Shown here: positions 7,779 through 13,800 of the stretch, piece by piece
Layout: every line of letters starts with the position of its first letter
Numbering within the stretch: position 1 is the stretch's first letter
Assembly: GCA_046498185.1 (NCBI GenBank)
Contig: JAWOBE010000135.1
Location: 1-23,329 of the forward strand
Origin: CAYXDR01 sp046498185
GTDB taxonomy: Bacteria; Desulfobacterota; DSM-4660; Desulfatiglandales; Desulfatiglandaceae
DNA length: 23,329 bases
Direction: 5' to 3'
The notes under the pieces: model-generated
Databases searched by the model: none
The model's input: the letters and a program-made list of their open reading frames with translations, nothing else
Told to the model about the DNA's origin: nothing
Translations under genes and position numbers: made by a program

Positions 7779-8774
7779 CTATTCGTAGTATTGCTCTCGT
7801 TTATCCCACATGCCTTTTTCCTTGTAGTACTTGATTGCTCCGGGATGGAAGCCTACAGGCACTCCGGGGGCGCCTCGAAATGCGTTTTCGAGGGTGTACA
7901 TCTTGGCCAGCGGATGAATCGCGTTCTTCTCTTCTTCGTGTTCGTAAACAGCCTTGATAACCTGGTAAACCAGATCTTCGTCCAGGTCCGTCCGGCAAAG
8001 CCACATCTGCGGTAACGTGTAAGTGTGAACGTCTTTGTCTATCCCTTCATAGATACCGCCGGGGAAAACCAACGGCACAACATTGCTGTATGCTTCCCTC
8101 AGACGTTTGAGCGCTTCCGGCTCGGTTTCGATCAAGCGGATCGGAATGTCACGGGCCAATTCCATTACGGAAGCCAGCGGCGCTCCCGCAGCTATGATTC
8201 CGGCATCTATCGTGTTGTCCCGGATTCCCCGGGTGACTTCTGAAAATGAGAGGTATTTGGGTGAAAAGTCGTCGAACGTAAGGCCCCAGCCTGTTTTCAG
8301 ATGTTTCTTAGAGTAAATGTTCAATGTAGCACTTCCTGCGGGCCCGACTCCGATAGTCTTTCCCTTGAAATCCGAGATCGACCGGATCGGAGAGTCCTTA
8401 CGGACGATCCAGTGCACGTCGCTGGTATGACCAACGGCGACAAGCCGTAGCTTATCGACATCCATTCCCGAGTCTTTCAAATCGCTCAACGTTCCCATGC
8501 AGGCAAGTCCCAATTCCATTTCACCGCGGATCATAAGCCTCGCGTTTTCCGTCGACGCGGCCGTCGACTCCGCCGCCACCCGCACGCCGGGAACATTATT
8601 ATTTATGATCGAAGCAAAACCCGCACCCAGGAAATAATAGGTGCCGGCGGGGCTTCCTGTACCGAAGGACAAAAACTTCATCGCCGAGGCCGGCTGTGCG
8701 CTGAAAACCAGCAAAAGGGCCACAAACATCCCGGCGAACAACCTGCACCGGGTAGAGAGATTACCTGTTTTCAT
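7779..8774 (-). CDS. TAXI-family TRAP transporter solute-binding protein
   Basis: The mature N-terminus FLSFGTGSPAGTYYFLGAGF is the hallmark of TAXI-type TRAP receptors (TGxxxGTYYxxG). The 331-residue protein from ATG 8774 begins with a Sec signal peptide: Arg/Lys-containing start, a hydrophobic core around FVALLLVFS, then a likely cleavage after ASA. The start is fixed by a strong site (AAAGGAGG, 5 nt before the ATG); an in-frame upstream start at 8816 would bury the signal peptide behind 14 residues and is less likely. It acts in the periplasm, binds an organic anion and delivers it to the fused permease encoded 188 nt downstream. TAXI receptors are known for glutamate, 2-oxoglutarate and other carboxylates; the ligand here cannot be assigned. 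Confidence 0.92.
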   Translation of the reverse strand: MKTGNLSTRCRLFAGMFVALLLVFSAQPASAMKFLSFGTGSPAGTYYFLGAGFASIINNNVPGVRVAAESTAASTENARLMIRGEMELGLACMGTLSDLKDSGMDVDKLRLVAVGHTSDVHWIVRKDSPIRSISDFKGKTIGVGPAGSATLNIYSKKHLKTGWGLTFDDFSPKYLSFSEVTRGIRDNTIDAGIIAAGAPLASVMELARDIPIRLIETEPEALKRLREAYSNVVPLVFPGGIYEGIDKDVHTYTLPQMWLCRTDLDEDLVYQVIKAVYEHEEEKNAIHPLAKMYTLENAFRGAPGVPVGFHPGAIKYYKEKGMWDKREQYYE

Positions 8775-8812
8775 GATATCCTCCTTTCCTGCATCCATGA
8801 TATGGTCTCGAA

Positions 8813-9226
8813 TCACTGCATTTCTTTGACCACGATGGTAAATCCTGTAGGCAAGCCATTGAAATACATAGGAAACTCCTGAGACATTTCCTTTCCCGCC
8901 TCAATGCCTTTCACATCCCCCTTGACAGATCTCGGGTACAAGCCGCCCCCAGCCGGGCCCTCCGGCAAAAAGATATGCACCCGGTATCGTTTCGAATCGG
9001 AGGAAACATTTTTGATCGTCAACTCCATGTGGAGACGGGTCTTTCCTTTGTATTCCTTGAAATAATAAGCAATTTTGGTAATTTCAGCCGAATCGGCAAC
9101 ATGGTACTCAATGTTCTGTGAAATGCCCTCCTGGGCGGCTTCCGCTGTAACACCACCGATCACACACAGCGCGAAAACCAGAAAAACTGAAAAACCGACG
9201 AAGCATCGAAACTTTGTTTTCAGCAT
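8813..9226 (-). CDS. Small secreted protein of unknown function
   Basis: I do not recognise this 137-residue protein. It starts at ATG 9226 behind an AAGGAGGGGG tract and has a signal peptide (basic KTKFR, hydrophobic FVGFSVFLVFALCVIGGV, likely cleavage after AEA or EAA). The mature part alternates short beta-like stretches (TRLHMELTIKNVSS, RYRVHIFLPE, FTIVVKE), suggesting a small immunoglobulin- or transthyretin-like sandwich. It has no cysteine after the signal region, so it is not a lipoprotein. It lies between the GntR regulator and the TAXI receptor, 38 nt before the latter, so a periplasmic accessory role with this transporter is plausible but untested. Confidence 0.75.
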   Translation of the reverse strand: MLKTKFRCFVGFSVFLVFALCVIGGVTAEAAQEGISQNIEYHVADSAEITKIAYYFKEYKGKTRLHMELTIKNVSSDSKRYRVHIFLPEGPAGGGLYPRSVKGDVKGIEAGKEMSQEFPMYFNGLPTGFTIVVKEMQ

Positions 9227-9272
9227 CCTCCCCCTCCTTGCTTTTAAGATTAAAATAAAATGGATCATACGG

Positions 9273-10046
9273 TCACTGTAACAGGTTACACTGATGTTTG
9301 ATCCGCCGGTCCATATCCGGATCGCATTCGTTCGGGGCGACCCGGGAATAAGTAAGGTAAGTTTCCAGCAGATGCCGCCTGGATTTTTCATAAGCTTCGG
9401 TCGGGTTCTTCCCGCTTATGGAATTTAGGATGCTCCGGTGTTCGTCAATGAATTTTTGAATATCCTCGCGGCTCAAGCGGGTCTGTGTACGGTCGATGAT
9501 GAGAGCCGAATACGACTGCGTTATCGATTCGGTTATAAAGAGGATGATGGGATTGCCGGTAATTTTTGCAACTTCGCAGTGAAACGAAACATTAATCAGC
9601 CTGGCACGTTTGCGGGATTTTCCGATCATTTCCTCGGCGGTGTCAAGCAAATCGTTCAACCTCGTTAGTTCCACCTCGCTCCGGTACTTGGCGGCTTCCT
9701 GGGCGGCCTGTGGTTCGATGTACAACCTCGCGTCTATCAGATGGGAGTAATCGATCCTGCCCATATGGATCAGATTTTGAAAACTCTTCGTAATGGCATC
9801 GGAATTGGGTTCGGCCACATACGCTCCGGCATGCACCCCCCGTTTTATTGTAATCAGCCCACTGCTTTGTAGGTTCCGGAAAGCCTCCCGGATCGTCACC
9901 CGGCTGACCTGAAACTGTTCAACAAGCTCACGCTCCGACGGGAGTTTTTCCCCGGCCTTATATGTCTCACCAAGAATCGCTTTCTTGATGGCCAATTCCA
10001 CCTCCTGGGAAAGAAGAGGCTTTCTGAGTGATTTGAAATTACTCAT
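9273..10046 (-). CDS. GntR-family transcriptional regulator, FadR/FCD subfamily
   Basis: The 257-residue protein has a GntR winged helix-turn-helix at about 8-78 (PSERELVEQFQVSRVTIREA, then the GLI wing) and a C-terminal FCD ligand domain at about 95-230. The FCD metal and ligand residues are visible: D-x-R-x-x-x-E in DARLYIEPQ, and the His residues of FHCEVAK, EHRSIL and RRHLLETY. FCD regulators usually repress catabolic operons and are released by an organic acid. It is the first gene of the minus-strand operon and a palindrome sits in its promoter, so autoregulation and control of the whole transporter-catabolic set are likely. I chose ATG 10046 over GTG 10064 because ATG is the stronger codon and the family N-terminus fits; AAGGA lies about 10 nt upstream. 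Confidence 0.92.
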   Translation of the reverse strand: MSNFKSLRKPLLSQEVELAIKKAILGETYKAGEKLPSERELVEQFQVSRVTIREAFRNLQSSGLITIKRGVHAGAYVAEPNSDAITKSFQNLIHMGRIDYSHLIDARLYIEPQAAQEAAKYRSEVELTRLNDLLDTAEEMIGKSRKRARLINVSFHCEVAKITGNPIILFITESITQSYSALIIDRTQTRLSREDIQKFIDEHRSILNSISGKNPTEAYEKSRRHLLETYLTYSRVAPNECDPDMDRRIKHQCNLLQ

Positions 10047-10122
10047 GATTAAAAATCCTTTCACACGGAAAAATCACAGGAAAATCAAGAAGAAAAAGAA
10101 GAGCGCAGATTGAAAATCCGTA

Positions 10123-10143
10123 GTATGACGTCTATTGTCATAC
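10123..10143. promoter_or_regulatory. Candidate GntR operator (7-bp inverted repeat)
   Basis: GTATGAC (10123-10129) and GTCATAC (10137-10143) are perfect inverted arms 7 nt apart. The site lies 77 nt upstream of the regulator ATG and overlaps the proposed -10 hexamer, so binding would block transcription. Size and symmetry suit a dimeric FCD-type GntR protein. Confidence 0.5.
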
Positions 10144-10160
10144 CACTTTAAAAATGTCAA
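10134..10160 (-). promoter_or_regulatory. Likely sigma70 promoter of the GntR-led operon
   Basis: On the minus strand a perfect -35 TTGACA (10155-10160) is followed after 15 nt by GACAAT (10134-10139), or after 16 nt by ACAATA. The -35 is perfect but the -10 is weak and the spacer short, which fits a regulated promoter. It lies 88 nt upstream of ATG 10046. Confidence 0.45.
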
Positions 10161-10267
10161 CTATTTTTTTAAAGGAAAGCCTGTTTATTCATTGACCTTG
10201 AACACATTCCGATGTAAAGACTCTATTTTTTCGTCTCGCCTTCGGGTTTGATAAGTTTACAAGGCAG

Positions 10268-10288
10268 GCCCTGGCAGGGCAATTTTTT
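10268..10288 (+). terminator. Small terminator-like hairpin without an obvious gene
   Basis: GCCCT (10268-10272), a GGC loop and AGGGC (10276-10280) are followed by AATTTTTT. The form is that of a rho-independent terminator on the plus strand, but the stem is only 5 bp and no plus-strand gene lies upstream in the spacer. It may be chance or a relic. Confidence 0.3.
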
Positions 10289-10324
10289 ATGACCCCTGAT
10301 AGGAAAACCCCTATTAAAAAAAGC

Positions 10325-10453
10325 TTGACGGCGTCGTAAAACGTCCAACTGCTGCGTTACACTTCAATCTTCGTCGCTGCAGCGTGCTATATGTACGCCT
10401 GACTCCTCTGGATTCGCAAGCCTTGCATTTGGAGCTTTTTAGATGGCCATCAA
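10325..10453. repeat. MITE-like element of about 129 bp with imperfect terminal inverted repeats
   Basis: The left end (TTGACGGCGTCGTAAAACG...) and the reverse complement of the right end (TTGATGGCCATCTAAAAAG...) match imperfectly over about 28 nt, sharing TTGA, GGC, TAAAA and TCCAA blocks. No coding potential lies inside. From memory, similar short elements with ends of the GGC-x-TCGTAAAA type are dispersed in Desulfobacterota genomes, but I could not check this. Confidence 0.45.
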
Positions 10454-10564
10454 AAATAAATCGACCTATAGTGTCAATAGGTTGTTAGAGCAAGATATCT
10501 AGGCAAAGAGCTAAAAGACCAAAATGAAGGAACATGGCGGCAATTAGCTTGAATCGAGAAAAGC

Positions 10565-10588
10565 ACATGGGGGCTGCAACCCCCATGT
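10565..10588. promoter_or_regulatory. Perfect 9-bp hairpin upstream of the MFS gene
   Basis: ACATGGGGG (10565-10573) and CCCCCATGT (10580-10588) flank a CTGCAA loop. No U-run follows directly. It could be a leader structure of the MFS transcript or the end of an older transcription unit; its position 134 nt before the ATG does not decide. Confidence 0.4.
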
Positions 10589-10721
10589 ACGCCTTTTCAA
10601 CGCATTTTGATTATACTGGATTCACTTTTTATTCCCTTTCACGTCCAGGCACAAAACCCGCCTATGTGAAAAGGCGGATAGCTAGCATCCAAGGAGGCGG
10701 TTCGCGGAAACCTGCTGTCCA

Positions 10722-11927
10722 ATGAATAAAGAAGAACGATTGATAGTCCTTACCACCAGCCTTGCTCACGGCTTTATACATGCCTACGGGCTGATCCTTC
10801 CAGCGCTTCTGCTGATGCTCGCCAGGGAGTTCGGTGTGGGAACCACGCAGATGGGTATCGCCGCAACCGTTTATGGCTTCGCTTTTGGTCTAGGAGCTGT
10901 CCCCGCCGGGGTCGTCTCAGACCGATTCGGCTCCCGCCGGGTGATTGTAGTCTCCCTGGGAGGCGCCAGCGCCTCCTCGGCCCTGATAGGGTTTGCCGGT
11001 TCATACTGGGTTTTTGTAGGAGGGCTTTTCGCGCTGGGTGCATTTTCAAGCCTGTATCATCCTTCTGCCCTTTCTCTAATCTCCAGGGGCGTCCGGCGGT
11101 CAGGCACTGGTATGGGGTACCACGGGATGGGAGGAACTTTGTTCCAGGCCCTGACTCCTATCGCCGCTGCCGCCGTGGCCGCGGCTCTGAGCTGGCGCGC
11201 GGCATTCGTAATCTTTGCGTTTCCCGGAATGTTACTCGCTTTTCTACTATACAGGGTCCGGATCTCGGAGGACAGACGGGATGGAGATGAAACGAAAAAG
11301 GGCGCCGACGTCCGCACCAAACCTATGGGACGCCCAACCAATCGACTGGTTTTATTCGTGATCTGTGGCGCAGCGCTCCTGAGCGGCGCCATCTTCAACG
11401 GCAGCGTCAATTCGTTTCTCACCGCTTTTCTCATCCTTCGGCTGAAACTGGAAATTCTTGGCTTTACGCCCGAAATAATCGGGAGCGCAGCCACCACCAT
11501 AGCCCTTCTGGTGGGTGTTCTTGCCCAGTACGTGGGCGGCAGGGTCGCGGATCTGCGGCACCCGGAGTTCGTGATGGCCGCGGCCATGGGTTTGTGCGGA
11601 TTTGCCGGTTTAATTATGGCGATGGTCACCGGGTGGGCGCTTGTGGTTTTCACGTTCATATTCGTCTTCGGCTACTTCTCGTCCCAGCCCGCCCAAAACG
11701 GGATCATCACGACCTATGTAGACATCTCCCGGAGAGGCCGAGTGTTCGGCTACCAGTTCTTCATCGCCTTCGGCGCCGGCTCCTTCTCCAGCAGCGCGGC
11801 GGGTTACGTGGCCGAAAAATTCTCCATAGACCGCATCTTCATCATGTTGGGTACATTCGGAATCACCGCCATGTGCCTGCTTCTCTTGCTGGGATGGACC
11901 AGCCGGAGGGCGGCCTGCCTGCGGTAA
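10722..11927 (+). CDS. Major facilitator superfamily (MFS) transporter
   Basis: The 401-residue protein has about 12 hydrophobic segments in two halves joined by a charged cytoplasmic loop (about 180-205: RISEDRRDGDETKKGADVRT). Motif A, GVVSDRFGSRRV (about 63-74), is a clear MFS signature between segments 2 and 3, and YHPSALSLISRGVRRSGTGM matches the loop after segment 4 in the fosmidomycin-resistance/oxalate-permease branch. It is the only plus-strand gene between two minus-strand clusters and converges on the aldolase gene 54 nt away. Substrate is unknown; export of a metabolite or drug and uptake of a small anion are both possible. ATG 10722 has no close ribosome-binding site, which suggests low or structure-dependent translation. 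Confidence 0.88.
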   Translation: MNKEERLIVLTTSLAHGFIHAYGLILPALLLMLAREFGVGTTQMGIAATVYGFAFGLGAVPAGVVSDRFGSRRVIVVSLGGASASSALIGFAGSYWVFVGGLFALGAFSSLYHPSALSLISRGVRRSGTGMGYHGMGGTLFQALTPIAAAAVAAALSWRAAFVIFAFPGMLLAFLLYRVRISEDRRDGDETKKGADVRTKPMGRPTNRLVLFVICGAALLSGAIFNGSVNSFLTAFLILRLKLEILGFTPEIIGSAATTIALLVGVLAQYVGGRVADLRHPEFVMAAAMGLCGFAGLIMAMVTGWALVVFTFIFVFGYFSSQPAQNGIITTYVDISRRGRVFGYQFFIAFGAGSFSSSAAGYVAEKFSIDRIFIMLGTFGITAMCLLLLLGWTSRRAACLR

Positions 11928-11981
11928 CGGGGCCGGTCAGCAGAACGGCCGCAGACATCCAACATAAGATGGCCTGGACAC

Positions 11982-12878
11982 TTACGGAATCAGCCAGGAT
12001 ACTGCCTGATCTTCTTCAACTTCGGCCAATGCCTGTCGTATCTCTTCACGACCTTCACCAGACGGCGCCTTGAGTGGCATCAGGGGTTTACCTCCGAAAA
12101 ATCCCAGCATATCCATTGCGGCCTTTATTCCACCGGGACCGTATTTCATCACGCATTTGGTCATCGGCAACAGGATAGACTCAAGCCTTCTAGCCGTCTC
12201 AAGGTCTCCTCGCCTATAGGACTGGAGCAGATCAACCCACTGGTCTGGAAAAAGATTCGTTATAGGCATCATTCCACCTGTTATCCCCACAAAAAGACCC
12301 GCCAGAAACGTCGGAGCATTCCCGGTAAAGATAAGGAAATTAGCCCCACACACTCTCCTTAATTCGGACAGTTGTGCAATATTGCCGGTCCCGTCCTTCA
12401 CTCCTTTAATATTGGGATGTTCCGCCAACTTTCCCATGAGATCTGGTCCTAGGTTCAGCCCTGTAAAACCCGGTGAGTTGTAGGGAATAATCGGGATATC
12501 GGAGGCATCAGCCACAGCCGTATAATGATCGTAAAGCGCATCGAAAGTCATTGAGGACTTAAAATAATGCGGCGGTCCGATAAGGGCGTAATCCGATCCC
12601 AGTTCCGCAGCACGCCTGGTAAGAGAGATGGTTCTCTTTGTAGATTCCAGACCCGTCCCGCTCACAAGAACCTTTTCAGACGGCATAGAATTTCGCGCCG
12701 TTTCAATCGCTGCACATCGTTCTTTATCCGTCAAAAAAACTGATTCTCCATTTGAGCCGAGGATTAACAAGCCACTTACCTTTGTTTTCATGAATTTTTC
12801 AACATTATATTTTAATTTATCAAGACTGATCTCTTCATCTTCAAATGGAGTAGATATAGGGGGTATGATCGTATACAC
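11982..12878 (-). CDS. DapA/NAL-family aldolase, resembling 4-hydroxy-2-oxoglutarate aldolase
   Basis: This 298-residue TIM-barrel enzyme belongs to the class I DapA/N-acetylneuraminate lyase family. The Schiff-base lysine is in GVKDGTGN (family GxK), the catalytic tyrosine in IIPYNSPGFTG, and the early hydroxyl-binding region is LILGSNGESVFLT. From memory, segments such as SGTGLESTKRTI, LAEHPNIKGVKDGTG and the C-terminal MDMLGFFGG resemble the 4-hydroxy-2-oxoglutarate aldolase branch (product glyoxylate plus pyruvate) more than DapA itself, which would suit acid catabolism; other keto-acid lyases remain possible. The start is GTG 12878, with GAGGAG 7 nt upstream. It follows the flavodoxin-like gene by 17 nt and is the last gene of the cluster. 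Confidence 0.85.
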   Translation of the reverse strand: MYTIIPPISTPFEDEEISLDKLKYNVEKFMKTKVSGLLILGSNGESVFLTDKERCAAIETARNSMPSEKVLVSGTGLESTKRTISLTRRAAELGSDYALIGPPHYFKSSMTFDALYDHYTAVADASDIPIIPYNSPGFTGLNLGPDLMGKLAEHPNIKGVKDGTGNIAQLSELRRVCGANFLIFTGNAPTFLAGLFVGITGGMMPITNLFPDQWVDLLQSYRRGDLETARRLESILLPMTKCVMKYGPGGIKAAMDMLGFFGGKPLMPLKAPSGEGREEIRQALAEVEEDQAVSWLIP

Positions 12879-12895
12879 TATTTTTCTCCTCTTTA

Positions 12896-13429
12896 CTATT
12901 TTAGTTTTGAAATCAAGTTGAAGACTTGATTTTTCACCTTTGCCAAATCATCTTCATTAGGACGGCCGCGGATGTCACCTAGAGGGCCTCGGGTGCTCTT
13001 CTCTTCGGAACCATGAAACTCACCGATGATATAGCATTCCTCCACACTAAAACCCAGGTGTGCAAAGAATTGCCCAGCATATTTTCCAGCCGGGATCGCC
13101 TCGTCGATTCCAGTGTGCGGTCCCGAATAAGTGCAAAAAATCAATGTATATTTGCCGGGGATTTTAGGCGCACCTATCTTGAGCATATCTTTGTTACGAT
13201 AAATTTTAGAGCGCGCCTGTAAATAATTGACAACTTCCTCAGGCGGATGCCATTGATGAGATGGGAAGCCCAAGCAAATTAGATCGTAATCGAACCAATC
13301 CAGATCTACAGTACCGTCTATGCCTTGCAGCTTTACTTCCACGTCGGCTTCTTTAAGGGCTTCCATTATCGTTTGTGCGATTTTTTTTGTATTCCCCGTT
13401 TTCGACCAATACAAGACCACCGCTTTCAT
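12896..13429 (-). CDS. Flavodoxin-like FMN protein
   Basis: The 177-residue protein begins with the flavodoxin phosphate-binding loop (VLYWSKTGNTKKIA, residues 4-17), in which the S/T-x-TGNT pattern binds the FMN phosphate. A second flavin-contact loop, LGFPSHQWHPPEEV, and a third, FCTYSGPHTGID, follow in the expected order. It is a little longer than a classic short-chain flavodoxin and resembles the flavodoxin/nitric oxide synthase family often linked to oxidoreductases. ATG 13429 has an excellent site (GGAGGAGG), so the longer in-frame start at 13495 is rejected. It sits between a decayed flavoprotein gene and the aldolase gene and may have lost its original redox partner. Confidence 0.85.
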   Translation of the reverse strand: MKAVVLYWSKTGNTKKIAQTIMEALKEADVEVKLQGIDGTVDLDWFDYDLICLGFPSHQWHPPEEVVNYLQARSKIYRNKDMLKIGAPKIPGKYTLIFCTYSGPHTGIDEAIPAGKYAGQFFAHLGFSVEECYIIGEFHGSEEKSTRGPLGDIRGRPNEDDLAKVKNQVFNLISKLK

Positions 13430-13502
13430 TTTAGCCTCCTCCTTCCAACTTCCATCTAGCAGATTTCTTTCAGAGCAATTTGACGTCTTTATCATGATCT
13501 TT

Positions 13503-13759
13503 TTACAAAACCATTGATTGCCGAAAGATTTCAGTGGAGCAAATCACGCCCTCAGACTTATGAGCAGGCAGTTTAACCCTCGCCCGATCGACGGCACCCG
13601 TAATATCGATTTCGAAATCCGTTACAACCGGACCCTGATACCCCCTGTTATAGGTAAGCGACTCCTCTCTTAAAAGCCGATCCACCGACTCGGCCGCCCT
13701 CCGGCCGGATCCACCGCCGCATTCCCGCCGCCGATCACCAGCACATCGGCATCGATCAC
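13503..13759 (-). pseudogene. Remnant of an FAD-dependent oxidoreductase
   Basis: On the minus strand, starting near 13759, one frame reads VIDADVLVIGGGNAAVD, the N-terminal dinucleotide-binding beta-alpha-beta motif (GGGxAA) of fumarate-reductase- or APS-reductase-like flavoproteins. It then reaches a stop near 13675. A second frame continues from about 13695 to 13503 as AESVDRLLREESLTYNRG and on to TEIFRQSMVL, which I do not recognise. A real flavoprotein would be several hundred residues, so an internal deletion plus a frameshift is the simplest reading. An AAGGAG lies upstream of the GGG motif. The rest of this 371-nt spacer (13430-13800) holds nothing I can name. Confidence 0.5.
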
Positions 13760-13800
13760 GTGACGGTTTCGTAAAATTACTTCTCCTTGGTTGATTTCTT

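Larger units (their letters stand above)
10065..10721. other. 657-nt spacer between the divergent GntR operon and the MFS gene
   Basis: No convincing gene is present. From left to right it holds the regulator promoter and operator (10123-10160), a small terminator-like hairpin (10268-10288), a MITE-like element (10325-10453), a perfect hairpin (10565-10588) and a long-range inverted repeat (CGCCTTTTCA at 10590-10599 against 10667-10676). A 63-codon open frame at 10534-10725 has no recognisable protein character and overlaps the MFS start. A weak -10-like TATACT lies at 10612-10617. An AAGGAGG at 10691-10697 is about 24 nt from the MFS ATG, too far for normal use. Confidence 0.6.

Noticed and set aside
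9227..9391. Longer start for the small secreted protein overlapping the GntR gene
   Set aside because: It would add 55 residues in front of a clear signal peptide and overlap the regulator by over 100 nt; ATG 9226 has a strong ribosome-binding site.
10534..10725. Small plus-strand open frame ending at the MFS start
   Set aside because: It runs through a palindrome, has no family resemblance and no ribosome-binding site; the overlap with the MFS ATG looks accidental.
11928..11981. GGCCG/CGGCC pairing between the convergent MFS and aldolase genes as a bidirectional terminator
   Set aside because: The stem is only 5 bp with a 10-nt loop and no T-run on either strand.
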